16,570 nucleotides of DNA, taken from the NCBI GenBank assembly GCA_013336025.1, contig JAAXUM010000007.1:1-16570 (forward strand). The letters are read 5' to 3'. This DNA comes from Chlorobiaceae bacterium (GTDB lineage Bacteria > Bacteroidota > Chlorobiia > Chlorobiales > Chlorobiaceae). A model generated the notes under the pieces. It was not told where the DNA came from. It did not search any database and worked only from the letters and a program-made list of their open reading frames with translations. The position numbers were made by a program, and so were the translations under genes. Of this stretch, positions 1 through 7,496 are shown piece by piece (position 1 is the stretch's first letter; each line of letters begins with the position of its first letter).

Positions 1-41
1 CTGATGATGAAGGTTTGAAAGAGTTCTTCAAGGATGCCTGA
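1..41 (+). CDS. 3' end of an unidentified gene (partial)
   Basis: The frame that starts at base 3 is open from the window edge and reads DDEGLKEFFKDA before a TGA stop at 39-41. Only twelve residues are visible, with a mixed acidic and basic tail, so no family can be named. That it is a real gene end is inferred from the inverted repeat at 61-99, about 20 bases after the stop, and from the convergent proS gene beyond it. The other two forward frames are less convincing: one closes at base 18 and the third shows nothing recognisable. Confidence 0.5.
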   Translation, partial: DDEGLKEFFKDA

Positions 42-60
42 TCTGATCGGGTGTTCTGTA

Positions 61-99
61 ATTCCGGCAACTCCCCTGATTGAGGGTCGTTGCCGGAAT
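61..99. terminator. Inverted repeat between convergent genes, likely terminator
   Basis: Eleven bases, ATTCCGGCAAC (61-71), pair perfectly with GTTGCCGGAAT (89-99). Inside the loop, CCCT (74-77) can pair with AGGG (83-86) to extend the hairpin. On the + strand the stem is followed by CAATTTTAT, a short T-rich stretch, which suits termination of the gene ending at 41. On the minus strand the tail is less T-rich, but the repeat lies 18 bases past the proS stop and may serve both genes. Confidence 0.7.
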
Positions 100-116
100 C
101 AATTTTATCCAAAATC

Positions 117-1562
117 TCAGTATGCTTTTGCAAACACGGCTTTTTGTTGTGCCGGTTTGCCGGAGTAGATGCAGGTTCCGGCTTCATGCATGGCGTATCG
201 CATGATATAGTCCGGTTCTTCGGGAAGCACTCGTATGGTTGCTTTTGTTTCTTCCTTGATTTTAGCCTCTGTTTCTGCCGTACCGTCCCAGTGGGCGATG
301 ACAAAGCCTTTTTCAACCATCTCCCTGAACTCGCTGTAACTGGTTACCTCAAAGGTATGTTCGTTGCGGAACTCAAGCGCACGATCGAAGAGGTTCTGCT
401 GAATCGCATTGAGGATTTCACTGATGGTGACCGAAAGGGTGTCGTCAAGCGCAAGCTCTGTTTTTTCAAGGGTATCGCGCCTTGCAACAATGCAGGTGCC
501 GTTCTGGATGTCCCTCGGCCCGAGCTCGATGCGCAGAGGAATTCCCTGAAGTTCGTATTCCGCAAACTTCCAGCCGGGAGAGTTCTGTTCGCTGTCGTCA
601 ACAAAGGAGGGTATGCCGTTATCCGAGAGGGTTCTGGATATGGCATGCGCTTTTTCACATACCGCGGCTTTGTCGCCCTTGAGAATCGGAATAATCACAA
701 CCTGACGTGTTGCGAGTTTCGGTGGAAGCACAAGTCCCCTGTCATCGGAGTGTGCCATGATGAGAGCACCGATCAGGCGGGTGGATACTCCCCAGCTTGT
801 CGCCCATACGTAATCGAGTTTTCCGTCTTTGGTCTGGAACTGGCAATCGAAGGCTTTGGCGAAGTTTTGTCCGAGGTTGTGCGAAGTTCCTGCCTGCAGG
901 GCTTTGGTATCCTGCATCATGGCTTCAATGCACCATGTATCCACCGCACCGGCAAATTTTTCGCTGTCGGTTTTTTTGCCGATGATAACCGGCATCGCCA
1001 TATAGTTTTCCGCAAAGGTTTTGTAGACATTGATCATGCGCACAACCTCTTCCTGCGATTCTTCGGGGGTGGCATGTGCCGTGTGGCCTTCCTGCCAGAG
1101 AAATTCAGTCGTCCGCAGAAAGAGCCTGGTTCTCATTTCCCAGCGCACCACATTGGCCCACTGGTTGATCAGAATCGGCAGGTCGCGGTAAGACTGGATC
1201 CATTTTTTATAGGATGACCAGATAATGGTTTCTGAGGTTGGCCGGACATAGAGCTTTTCAGCAAGCTCTTCGCCGCCGCCATGGGTAACAACAGCGCATT
1301 CAGGAGCAAATCCCTCGATGTGTTCAGCCTCTTTTGCAATAAAGCTTTCAGGGATGAAAAGCGGGAAATATGCGTTGACATGTCCGGTTTCCTTGAACAT
1401 CCGGTCAAGGGCGGTCTGCATTTTTTCCCAGATGGCATAGCCGTTCGGTCGGATAACCATGCAACCTCGTACATCGGAATAGTCGGCAAGTTTTGCTGAT
1501 CGGACAAGGTCGATATACCACTGTGAGTAGTCTGCGTTGCGGGTTGTTATTTTTTCTGCCAC
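117..1562 (-). CDS. proS: Prolyl-tRNA synthetase, short archaeal/eukaryotic-like (type 3) form
   Basis: This cytoplasmic class II aminoacyl-tRNA synthetase charges tRNA-Pro with proline using ATP. The 481-residue product has the length of the type-3 family, which lacks the large editing insertion of the E. coli-type enzyme. Visible motifs: the dimer-interface motif 1 region around residues 33-71, the RPTSE segment (107-111), motif 2 from R140 to H160 with the [10 protein letters not shown] segment, and motif 3 around 260-282 ([12 protein letters not shown]). The anticodon-binding domain follows (about 285-385), then the C-terminal domain of this type, ending in a terminal tyrosine. The start is GTG at 1560-1562; no good Shine-Dalgarno is seen, but the protein begins [16 protein letters not shown], as expected for the family. 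It lies 53 bases downstream of the DUF4412-like gene on the same strand and may be co-transcribed with it. Confidence 0.96.
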   Translation of the reverse strand: MAEKITTRNADYSQWYIDLVRSAKLADYSDVRGCMVIRPNGYAIWEKMQTALDRMFKETGHVNAYFPLFIPESFIAKEAEHIEGFAPECAVVTHGGGEELAEKLYVRPTSETIIWSSYKKWIQSYRDLPILINQWANVVRWEMRTRLFLRTTEFLWQEGHTAHATPEESQEEVVRMINVYKTFAENYMAMPVIIGKKTDSEKFAGAVDTWCIEAMMQDTKALQAGTSHNLGQNFAKAFDCQFQTKDGKLDYVWATSWGVSTRLIGALIMAHSDDRGLVLPPKLATRQVVIIPILKGDKAAVCEKAHAISRTLSDNGIPSFVDDSEQNSPGWKFAEYELQGIPLRIELGPRDIQNGTCIVARRDTLEKTELALDDTLSVTISEILNAIQQNLFDRALEFRNEHTFEVTSYSEFREMVEKGFVIAHWDGTAETEAKIKEETKATIRVLPEEPDYIMRYAMHEAGTCIYSGKPAQQKAVFAKAY

Positions 1563-1615
1563 GATAGGAATTGATTCTTGCGATTCATGAAGCTCAAGGG
1601 CTCGAAATATACAAC

Positions 1616-2353
1616 CTACTTTTCAAATTTTTTCATTTTTTCCATAAGCTCCCGAAGGTGCGCTTTCTCACTGGTGCCCAATGGTTTGATGTTGGACGTG
1701 ACTTTCTTATAACCGGATGGAATGCTGAACTCTGATGAAGGAATGCTTTTTGGAGAAATTTGCACAAGTTCCATGATATAAAGTCCGTTCTGGTTTTTCT
1801 GAACAATTTTCACAGGAAATCCGTCGACAGCCTCATTTTTGAGCGTTCGGGAAAGCGAGGTGTTCGACAGACGGGGGTTCTGGGTCTGCAGAAGTCTGAA
1901 TGTCGAGAAATCTCCAAGGTCGCGGGTGACCCATAGTTCAAGTTTTTCAGTTGTGCTGGTTAAAGCGATGTGATCGCACTGGTACCCTTTAACAATCACT
2001 TTGCCGAGTTTCTGCAGCGTGTAATTGCTGTCAAAATCAAGAAGTGTAGCGTTTTCAGCGGCAGTTCTCAGGTTGACAAAACTGTAGCTTTTAACCTGGT
2101 GATTGACAATTATGGCTTCATCCGGACGTGAGGCTTTTGTGATGACAGTGGTTTTCAGCGGATCCGGAATTTTTTTCAGCTGCATGATCATGTCCATTCG
2201 CTGTTCACCGGTTCCGAAATAGTAACTGACCTTGCCGGTTCCGTTTGGCATGGTCAGCACCATATCCATAAGTCCTGTGAATTTTGAAGAGCTGAATACA
2301 GGTTCAGAAGTACAGGCGAGCATGATCATCATAAGGAGCAGTACTTTTTTCAT
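1616..2353 (-). CDS. Exported DUF4412-like protein of unknown function
   Basis: A 245-residue protein with a Lys-Lys start and a hydrophobic stretch (residues 4-14), so it is almost certainly exported. Two processing routes are possible: lipid attachment at C14, in a poor lipobox (MLAC), or signal peptidase I cleavage near S21. The mature part is rich in beta-type alternation and ends in a segment containing [15 protein letters not shown], the pattern I associate with DUF4412 proteins of the Bacteroidota/Chlorobi group. These resemble the LolA/LolB-like fold of outer-membrane lipoprotein carriers in organisation, though that is not proved here. ATG at 2351-2353 follows an AAGAAAG sequence about 3 bases upstream, one of the better ribosome sites in the window. 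A weak minus-strand promoter may lie at 2389-2419 (CTGAAA, 19 bases, TACAAT). The family assignment is from pattern memory; the function is unknown. Confidence 0.75.
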   Translation of the reverse strand: MKKVLLLMMIMLACTSEPVFSSSKFTGLMDMVLTMPNGTGKVSYYFGTGEQRMDMIMQLKKIPDPLKTTVITKASRPDEAIIVNHQVKSYSFVNLRTAAENATLLDFDSNYTLQKLGKVIVKGYQCDHIALTSTTEKLELWVTRDLGDFSTFRLLQTQNPRLSNTSLSRTLKNEAVDGFPVKIVQKNQNGLYIMELVQISPKSIPSSEFSIPSGYKKVTSNIKPLGTSEKAHLRELMEKMKKFEK

Positions 2354-2459
2354 GGTCTTTCTTGCAATGGGTTATTAGTATCGGGATTATTGTATCTTTT
2401 GCGTTTCCTGCTGTTTCAGGTGTTATCATCAGGGGAAACTAACGAATTATTTTTCAAAG

Positions 2460-2489
2460 CACCCGGTGGTGTCTGATATTTTCCGGGTG
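2460..2489 (+). promoter_or_regulatory. Hairpin-forming leader upstream of prmC
   Basis: CACCCGG (2460-2466) is perfectly complementary to CCGGGTG (2483-2489) across a 16-base loop. The same left arm can alternatively form a small hairpin, CACC (2460-2463) with GGTG (2468-2471). The structures are mutually exclusive and end about 20 bases before the prmC ATG. It is only a structure seen in the sequence; a regulatory role is speculative. Confidence 0.3.
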
Positions 2490-2510
2490 AGAAGAGATCA
2501 AGAAGAACGA

Positions 2511-3416
2511 ATGACTGAAAAGGAAAGAGGGGCAAAAGAGTGGCAGGTTGTCGAGCTGTTGAAAACCACCACTGCGTTTTTTGTGCAGAAAGAGGTTGAC
2601 GAGGCACGTATCAGTGCCGAGCTTCTGCTCGCCAGCGTTCTCGGTCTTGACAGGCTTGGCCTCTATCTTAATCACAACAGGCCTGTTTATCCGGGTGAGC
2701 TTGAAACGTTCAGGGCACTTTGCCGTCAGCGTCTTGAGGGCAGACCTGTGCAGTATATAATCGGAGAACAGTTTTTTTACGGATTATCTTTTTTTGTCGA
2801 CGAGCGGGTTTTGATTCCTCGCCCCGAAACAGAACTGCTTGTTGAGCACGCCCTTGAGTTTCTGGGTGGAGTGCCTTCTCTGAGTGTACCCGATGCTGGT
2901 CAGCATCTGCTGGATATTGGTACCGGGAGCGGCTGTATTGCTGTTACCCTTGCCAGCAGGCTGCCATGCCTGAGAGTTACGGCTATCGATATTTCTGCAG
3001 AAGCACTCAGTGTTGCCCGAAATAACGCCGACAGGCATGGTGTTGCGGATCGGATACGTTTTCTGCATGCTGATTTGTTCTCTCTTTCAGCGGAAAGCGG
3101 GCAGAATGATCCTTTTGATGTTATTGTTTCCAATCCACCCTACATTGCTGAAGATGAGTGGGCGGGGCTGCAACCGGAAGTCCGTCTTTACGAGCCAAAG
3201 GTTGCGCTTGCTACAAGAGATGGGATCGAGTGCTATCATGCGGTGGCTGAAGTCGCACCATCCCTGTTGAAATCCGGAGGAATGCTCTGTTTTGAATCCC
3301 ATGCCGATACGGCGTTGAAGGTTGGTGAGATCATGGAGCGTTGCGGGTTTTCATCGGTTGTGGTGATGAAAGACTATTCAGGGCATGATCGGGTTGTTTC
3401 GGGAAAGATCGGTTGA
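2511..3416 (+). CDS. prmC: Release factor glutamine N5-methyltransferase
   Basis: PrmC (HemK) methylates the glutamine of the GGQ motif in peptide-chain release factors RF1 and RF2 using S-adenosylmethionine. From ATG 2511 the product has 301 residues. The N-terminal helical substrate-binding domain spans about residues 10-90. It is followed by RPETE (104-108), the SAM-binding loop DIGTGSGC (135-142), the acidic end of the next strand (VTAID, about 156-160) and the catalytic NPPY (208-211). The frame is open further upstream with a GTG at 2466. I prefer ATG 2511 because it has the purine-rich AGAAGA five bases before it and because the GTG falls inside a hairpin arm. prfA is not adjacent. The gene is divergent from the DUF4412-like gene, with a shared 157-base upstream region. 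Confidence 0.95.
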   Translation: MTEKERGAKEWQVVELLKTTTAFFVQKEVDEARISAELLLASVLGLDRLGLYLNHNRPVYPGELETFRALCRQRLEGRPVQYIIGEQFFYGLSFFVDERVLIPRPETELLVEHALEFLGGVPSLSVPDAGQHLLDIGTGSGCIAVTLASRLPCLRVTAIDISAEALSVARNNADRHGVADRIRFLHADLFSLSAESGQNDPFDVIVSNPPYIAEDEWAGLQPEVRLYEPKVALATRDGIECYHAVAEVAPSLLKSGGMLCFESHADTALKVGEIMERCGFSSVVVMKDYSGHDRVVSGKIG

Positions 3417-3478
3417 TGAAATTATTAACCTCCTGCGATTGTTTTTCAAGAGCCGTTTCTTGTGCTTATTGATCAGGC

Positions 3479-3506
3479 TTGTTTTACCCGTCTCGTTATT
3501 TATTAT
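3479..3506 (+). promoter_or_regulatory. Possible sigma-70-type promoter of the hrcA operon
   Basis: TTGTTT (3479-3484) and TATTAT (3501-3506) are separated by 16 bases, a reasonable match to -35 and -10 boxes. The site lies about 110 bases upstream of the hrcA ATG inside the only sizeable gap of this gene run. No CIRCE element (TTAGCACTC-N9-GAGTGCTAA) is visible anywhere in this leader, so the usual HrcA operator is absent or strongly diverged. The region is AT-rich, so a chance match is quite possible. Confidence 0.3.
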
Positions 3507-3561
3507 TTAATATGGCGGTGCATGATAGGTTTGTTTTTTTTACATTACCCTGTTTTGCCTC

Positions 3562-3570
3562 TTGCTGCAA
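3562..3570. promoter_or_regulatory. TTGCTGCAA motif in the hrcA leader
   Basis: This 9-base near-palindrome (TTGC-T-GCAA) sits 45 bases upstream of the hrcA ATG. The same TTGCWGCAA word occurs at 7349-7357 and 7388-7396, both upstream of the flavodoxin-like gene. I found no further exact copies when reading the window. It could be a shared operator or coincidence. Confidence 0.25.
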
Positions 3571-3592
3571 ACAAACGAGGGCAGGCTTAATC

Positions 3593-3600
3593 AAGGAGGA
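3593..3600 (+). promoter_or_regulatory. Strong Shine-Dalgarno of hrcA with long spacing
   Basis: AAGGAGGA is the best ribosome-binding sequence in the window, but its end lies 14 bases from the hrcA ATG at 3615, well over the usual spacing. An in-frame TAA at 3609-3611 rules out an earlier start in this frame, so ATG 3615 stands. The A/T-only spacer may be flexible, or the spacing may lower translation of the repressor. Confidence 0.6.
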
Positions 3601-3614
3601 TTTATTATTAATAT

Positions 3615-4688
3615 ATGGAATCGCGTGATCTGAACCTGAGGGAACGGCAGGTGCTGGGTATTATCATTCAGGCATATGTGGTATCGGCTGCACCCGTTGG
3701 CTCAAGGTATATAGCCAGAAACTACAATCTTGGTCTTTCGGATGCCACGATTCGAAACGTTATGGCCGATCTTGAAGACGAAGGGTATATAAGCCAGCCG
3801 CACACCTCTGCGGGAAGAACTCCGACAGACAAGGGATATCGATACTATGTCGATCTTATCATGAAGGTGCAGCGTGTCAATGATGAGGAGAAAAAGCGTA
3901 TTGATGCTGATTTTGGACAATTGTCTACCGAACGAAGGGGAAGCTCATCAGAGGTGCTTCTTTCGGCAGCCAAGGTTCTTGGCAGTATATCACGACAGTT
4001 AAGCGTTGTACTTTCACCTGCGCTTTCAAATGCGGTTTTTGAAAAGCTCGATATGGTGCTTTTAAGTTCGACGAGAATGATGGTGATTTTGTCGATCCAG
4101 TCACTTATCGTCAAAACCATAGTTATGGAGCTGGACCTTGCGGTTTCTCGTCAGGAGGTCAGCGGCGTTGTTGATATACTCAATCAGCGGCTTTCGGGAT
4201 TGACACTTGCCGAAATTCGCAAGACTATCTCGATGCGTCTGAGCGACTGTATTACTGATGCCTCGCTGATTAATCTTGTTGTCCGTTCGGCAGGTCAGCT
4301 TTTTGACGAGACCCCGATCATTGAGCGGCTGTATATTTCAGGAGCCGAGTATATTGTTGATCAGCCTGAATTCAAACAGCCGGAAAAAGTTCGTGATTTT
4401 ATTACCATGATTGAAGATAAATTCAGTGTTGCAAAACTTGTAGAGCGCAACAGGTTTTATTCTGAAACGCTGCATCCCTCCCGGATGGATGTTTCAATAA
4501 GTATCGGAAAGGAGAATAGCGTAAGAAAAGCTGAAGATCTTACGATAGTTTCAACGCCATACTACGTTGGGGGGATGATGGGAAAGCTTGGAATTCTCGG
4601 CCCTACAAGAATGGATTACGGTCATGCCGTCAGTGTGCTCAACTACATGGCTGACTGTCTGTCGGCAACACTGTCTGAAGTCAACTAA
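3615..4688 (+). CDS. hrcA: Heat-inducible transcription repressor HrcA
   Basis: HrcA is the repressor of class I heat-shock operons; in other bacteria it binds the CIRCE operator and depends on GroEL for folding. The 357-residue product has the N-terminal winged-helix domain, with the diagnostic run from about 41 to 79: [19 protein letters not shown], then PHTSAGR and TDKGYRYYV. The dimerisation and GAF-like domains fill the rest; the full length matches the family. It opens the hrcA-grpE-dnaJ cluster, 16 bases before the grpE start. Autoregulation is expected from the family, yet no CIRCE is visible in its leader, so control here could work through a promoter further upstream or another operator. 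Confidence 0.96.
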   Translation: MESRDLNLRERQVLGIIIQAYVVSAAPVGSRYIARNYNLGLSDATIRNVMADLEDEGYISQPHTSAGRTPTDKGYRYYVDLIMKVQRVNDEEKKRIDADFGQLSTERRGSSSEVLLSAAKVLGSISRQLSVVLSPALSNAVFEKLDMVLLSSTRMMVILSIQSLIVKTIVMELDLAVSRQEVSGVVDILNQRLSGLTLAEIRKTISMRLSDCITDASLINLVVRSAGQLFDETPIIERLYISGAEYIVDQPEFKQPEKVRDFITMIEDKFSVAKLVERNRFYSETLHPSRMDVSISIGKENSVRKAEDLTIVSTPYYVGGMMGKLGILGPTRMDYGHAVSVLNYMADCLSATLSEVN

Positions 4689-4704
4689 ACAGTTCATAGT
4701 TACC

Positions 4705-5325
4705 ATGATGAAAAAAGGATCTATTGATAAAGAAAAACCTTCCAATCCTGTTTTTTCTTTTTCCGGAGAAGGTGAACCGGAAACAGCAGTTCCATCTTCT
4801 TCTGAAGGAGATCGGGAACCGTCACAGGGAATGGATTTTCAAACAGCCAGAATAGCTGAACTTGAAGCAGAGGTGAGCAGTCAGAAACTGCAGCTCGATA
4901 AATATCGTGATGAACTGCTGCGCAGAGCCGCCGAGTTTGAGAATTTCCGCAAGCAGAAGGAGCGGGAATCCATTATGGCCGGCTCAAGAGTGCTTGAAAA
5001 CCTGATCAGGGAGTTTCTTCCGATGCTTGACGATGTTAAACGGGTGTTGCAGCATCTGCCTGCTGTCGATGAACAGAGTCCGGAGGCAAAGCCCTATAGA
5101 GAGGGCGTGGAACTTTTAAAACGCAATCTCGATCTGTGGCTTGCTGAAAAAGGGGTAAAAGAGATTGAGTCGATGGGAAAAAAACTTGATGTCATGTTCC
5201 ATGAGGCTATTTCTCTCATAGAGCACCCGGAGGCTGAGCCGGATACGATTGTTGATGAGTATCAGACCGGGTATCTGCTTGGTGATAAGGTTATCAGGCA
5301 CGCAAAAGTCATTGTAGCAAAATAA
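4705..5325 (+). CDS. grpE: Nucleotide exchange factor GrpE
   Basis: GrpE is the cytoplasmic dimeric co-chaperone that releases ADP from DnaK. The 206-residue product has a disordered, acidic and Ser/Pro-rich N-terminus (1-45), a long coiled-coil helix (about 46-100, with the [20 protein letters not shown] segment at 69-88), and the C-terminal beta-wing domain ending in the signature around [14 protein letters not shown] (189-202). The start is ATG 4705, or the adjacent ATG 4708; there is no clear Shine-Dalgarno, and translation is probably coupled to hrcA, whose stop is 16 bases upstream. The frame is open further upstream inside hrcA, but those residues do not look like GrpE. dnaK is not next to it. 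Confidence 0.95.
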   Translation: MMKKGSIDKEKPSNPVFSFSGEGEPETAVPSSSEGDREPSQGMDFQTARIAELEAEVSSQKLQLDKYRDELLRRAAEFENFRKQKERESIMAGSRVLENLIREFLPMLDDVKRVLQHLPAVDEQSPEAKPYREGVELLKRNLDLWLAEKGVKEIESMGKKLDVMFHEAISLIEHPEAEPDTIVDEYQTGYLLGDKVIRHAKVIVAK

Positions 5326-5380
5326 GTAAAGGTTCCCTCAGAGAAATTCCGGAAGGGGTTTGTTGTTGGAGCGAAACGTA

Positions 5381-5413
5381 ATGTCAAGAGCAATTCTTGT
5401 GATGTCACTATGA
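5381..5413 (+). CDS. Possible 10-codon minicistron coupled to dnaJ
   Basis: ATG 5381 opens [10 protein letters not shown] and ends at TGA 5411-5413, overlapping the dnaJ ATG (5410-5412) as ATGA. A GGAG (5368-5371) lies 9 bases before this ATG, which is good spacing, whereas dnaJ itself has no Shine-Dalgarno. The arrangement fits a translated leader that delivers ribosomes to dnaJ. It is too short for any protein-family evidence; it could be chance, so I treat it as a hypothesis. Confidence 0.3.
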   Translation: MSRAILVMSL

Positions 5414-6594
5414 AAAAAGATTACTATGAGGTGCTGGGCCTGAGTCGTTCAGCGACCAAGGATGAGATAAAAAAAGCGTACAGAAAGCTGGCGATGCAGT
5501 ATCATCCGGATAAAAATCCGGACAACAAGGATGCTGAAGAGCATTTCAAGGAGGTCAATGAGGCTTACGAAGTGCTCAGTAATGATGACAAACGTCGCCG
5601 TTATGATCAGTTCGGCCATGCCGGTGTCGGCTCGTCAGCAGCATCAGGAGGAGGCCAGTATGGTGCCGGTACCGGTGATTTCAGCGATATTTTCAGTGCT
5701 TTCAACGATATGTTCGGGGGAGGAAAGCAGCGGGGAGGCTTCGAAGATGTGTTCGGCGGTGCCGGGACGGGAGGTCGTCGCGGACGCGCTTCGTCAGGCA
5801 TTCACGGTACGGATCTGAAGATCAGACTCAAGCTGACTCTTGAAGAAATAGCGCATGGTGTTGAAAAAACATTGAAAATCAAAAAACAGATAGCCTGTAC
5901 AGTCTGTAACGGCACCGGTTCCAAATCCGGGGCAACAGAAACCTGTTCAACCTGTCAGGGATCGGGAGAGGTGCGGCAGGCTGCCAAGACGATGTTCGGC
6001 CAGTTTGTGAACATTGCGGCATGTCCCACTTGCGGTGGAGAAGGCAGGGTGGTAAAAGATCGATGTGTCTCCTGTTACGGCGAAGGGATCAAGCAGGGAG
6101 AGGTTACCGTCAAGGTTACTGTTCCTGCAGGAGTGCAGGACAGTAACTACCTTACTCTGCGTGGTCAGGGTAATGCGGGTCCAAGAGGTGGTGCCAACGG
6201 TGATCTTATTGTTGTGATAGAGGAAAAACCTCATGAGAAATTCCAGCGAAACGGTGATGATGTTATTTATCATCTTGCTCTCGGTTTTCCCGATCTTGTG
6301 CTTGGTACGAAGGTTGACGTTCCAACACTTGACGGCTCGGTCAAGCTGACCATTCCACCCTCGACGCAGCCGGAAACGATGCTGCGGATTTCCGGTCACG
6401 GAATAGGCCACCTCAGGGGTTCAGGGCGGGGTGATCAGTATGTCAGAGTCAATGTGTTTGTACCGAAAGAGGTGTCGAGCCATGACAGGGAGTTGCTTAA
6501 AGAGTTGAAAAACTCATCAGCTATTTCACCAGCGGATCAGAACGACAGGGAAGAAAAGAGTTTTTTTGAGAAAGCCCGCGACATTTTCAGTTGA
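5410..6594 (+). CDS. dnaJ: Chaperone protein DnaJ
   Basis: This J-domain co-chaperone stimulates the DnaK ATPase and delivers unfolded proteins to it. The 394 residues show the full type I layout. The J domain is 1-70, with HPD at 32-34. The Gly/Phe-rich linker is about 73-122. Four CxxCxGxG zinc-binding repeats have cysteines at 163/166, 179/182, 205/208 and 219/222. The C-terminal substrate-binding domains run from about 230 to 360. The start [11 protein letters not shown] is canonical and no in-frame start exists shortly upstream, so ATG 5410 is firm. It lies 84 bases after grpE; the gap holds a possible minicistron. The long G/F linker is rich in Gly-Gly. A strong hairpin follows. Confidence 0.98.
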   Translation: MKKDYYEVLGLSRSATKDEIKKAYRKLAMQYHPDKNPDNKDAEEHFKEVNEAYEVLSNDDKRRRYDQFGHAGVGSSAASGGGQYGAGTGDFSDIFSAFNDMFGGGKQRGGFEDVFGGAGTGGRRGRASSGIHGTDLKIRLKLTLEEIAHGVEKTLKIKKQIACTVCNGTGSKSGATETCSTCQGSGEVRQAAKTMFGQFVNIAACPTCGGEGRVVKDRCVSCYGEGIKQGEVTVKVTVPAGVQDSNYLTLRGQGNAGPRGGANGDLIVVIEEKPHEKFQRNGDDVIYHLALGFPDLVLGTKVDVPTLDGSVKLTIPPSTQPETMLRISGHGIGHLRGSGRGDQYVRVNVFVPKEVSSHDRELLKELKNSSAISPADQNDREEKSFFEKARDIFS

Positions 6595-6622
6595 CGGGCA
6601 GGTCGGGAAGGTCTTTACAATA

Positions 6623-6659
6623 CAACAGAAAAACCGGCGAAAAGCCGGTTTTTCTGTTG
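6623..6659. terminator. Bidirectional terminator between dnaJ and the flavodoxin-like gene
   Basis: A perfect 16-bp stem (6623-6638 with 6644-6659) closes on a 5-base loop. The GC core CCGGC/GCCGG is followed on both strands by five T residues and CTGTT, giving an intrinsic-terminator shape in each direction. It lies 28 bases after the dnaJ stop and 14 bases after the stop of the convergent flavodoxin-like gene (6674), so it should serve both. Confidence 0.92.
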
Positions 6660-6673
6660 ATTGTTCGAAAAAA

Positions 6674-7324
6674 TCAGATGCCTCCTGTGTCAGCTTTTGC
6701 CTCTTCGAGTATGGCAATCGTGATTGTTGTATAGCCCATCTCTTCGGCATACTCTTCTGTAGCTGTTTTGATACGGCTGCGGAAAAACGAAGGGATCTGG
6801 TCAAGCAGTTCAAGTGCTTCATCGTTCCATGAGATGGATGCATTACGGTGTTTCCGATCCTTTTTATAAGCCTCGTCAAGCTCATCAACAAATGACTCTA
6901 TCACATCCGGTGATGAAACATCCTGTGGGGAGAAGATCTTTTCAGCAAGAATCTTGTTTTGTACCAGATGTATTTTGAGTTGTGGAAGATAGAGCAGGGT
7001 AGCCATTGTTTCAGGACTGCCGCAGGTCAGAAAGAGTGCGATTTTTTTTCTTTTCAGATATTTTTTCAGGTTGCTCTGTATCAACGCGCCAAGCAGTTGC
7101 GATGAGACAAGCAGGTAATAAACCGGCGCACCCATAATCACAACATCAAAATCCTGCAGGAAACTGTAATCTCCAGTAGCCTTGCATTTGGCTTTTTCAA
7201 CATAAGCTCCGGTTTCAGCAAGTTCATTGCCGATTGCATCAATAAGCCTGTCGGTTGAACCTCCCGATGTCCGGCTGTCATAGAGAATGATAGCTCTCAT
7301 CGGCTGAACGGTAGAATTCGTCAT
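6674..7324 (-). CDS. Flavodoxin-like protein fused to a C-terminal PCP_red-type domain
   Basis: The 216-residue protein has two parts. Residues about 10-150 read as a flavodoxin fold: a first strand RAIILYD, then a Ser/Thr/Gly loop SRTSGGST (17-24) in the place of the FMN-phosphate loop, and a later VVIMGAPVYY segment. Residues 163-212 match the pattern of the PCP_red domain (Pfam PF08369), best known from the C-terminus of BchB/ChlB of the dark protochlorophyllide reductase: W166, EALELL, IPSFFR, then TEEYAEEMG, then ITI and the AKA end. The match is from pattern memory, not a search. A flavin- or electron-transfer role linked to bacteriochlorophyll synthesis is tempting but only inferred. 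The start may be ATG 7324 or the ninth codon (MRAIILYD). No Shine-Dalgarno is visible. It has its own upstream region with a palindrome. Confidence 0.8.
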   Translation of the reverse strand: MTNSTVQPMRAIILYDSRTSGGSTDRLIDAIGNELAETGAYVEKAKCKATGDYSFLQDFDVVIMGAPVYYLLVSSQLLGALIQSNLKKYLKRKKIALFLTCGSPETMATLLYLPQLKIHLVQNKILAEKIFSPQDVSSPDVIESFVDELDEAYKKDRKHRNASISWNDEALELLDQIPSFFRSRIKTATEEYAEEMGYTTITIAILEEAKADTGGI

Positions 7325-7340
7325 AGGTTAGATTGAGTTG

Positions 7341-7357
7341 TTGCAGCATTGCTGCAA
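7341..7357. promoter_or_regulatory. 17-bp palindrome upstream of the flavodoxin-like gene, probable operator
   Basis: TTGCAGCA (7341-7348) and TGCTGCAA (7350-7357) form an 8+1+8 perfect dyad 16 bases before the start at 7324. An exact third arm, TTGCAGCA, lies at 7388-7395. The dyad falls downstream of a candidate minus-strand -10 box, the usual position for a repressor operator. The binding protein cannot be named. Confidence 0.5.
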
Positions 7358-7376
7358 GTGATTAATACTGTCTGTA

Positions 7377-7406
7377 AGTATAACACTTTGCAGCAAAAAA
7401 CGCTAA
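7377..7406 (-). promoter_or_regulatory. Possible promoter of the flavodoxin-like gene
   Basis: On the minus strand, TTAGCG (7401-7406) and TATACT (7377-7382, five of six bases of the -10 consensus) are 18 bases apart. Transcription would start near 7370, placing the palindrome inside the leader. The TTGCAGCAA motif at 7388-7396 lies between the two boxes. The -35 match is poor. Confidence 0.35.
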
Positions 7407-7496
7407 TGAAGGGCGTCCCGATTAATTTATTGCGCGCCATGATCCCGTCGCTGGTCCGGACTTGTCCGGCAAACTTCACCGGCCTGCTCGGTATAA

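Noticed and set aside
90..1217. Long open frame on the + strand (375 codons) antisense to proS
   Set aside because: It lies wholly across a strongly conserved synthetase in the opposite strand, has no ribosome site and its product resembles no family.
2466..2510. GTG start giving prmC 15 extra residues
   Set aside because: No ribosome site, it falls in a hairpin arm, and the extra residues are unlike PrmC; ATG 2511 has a purine-rich sequence at good spacing.
3526..3533. TAGGTTTG, a match to the Bacteroidota -7 box
   Set aside because: No TTTG-type -33 partner at the expected distance; Chlorobi are not known to need this promoter.
4588..4704. Upstream ATG for grpE inside hrcA
   Set aside because: The extra residues are an out-of-frame reading of hrcA and unlike a GrpE N-terminus.
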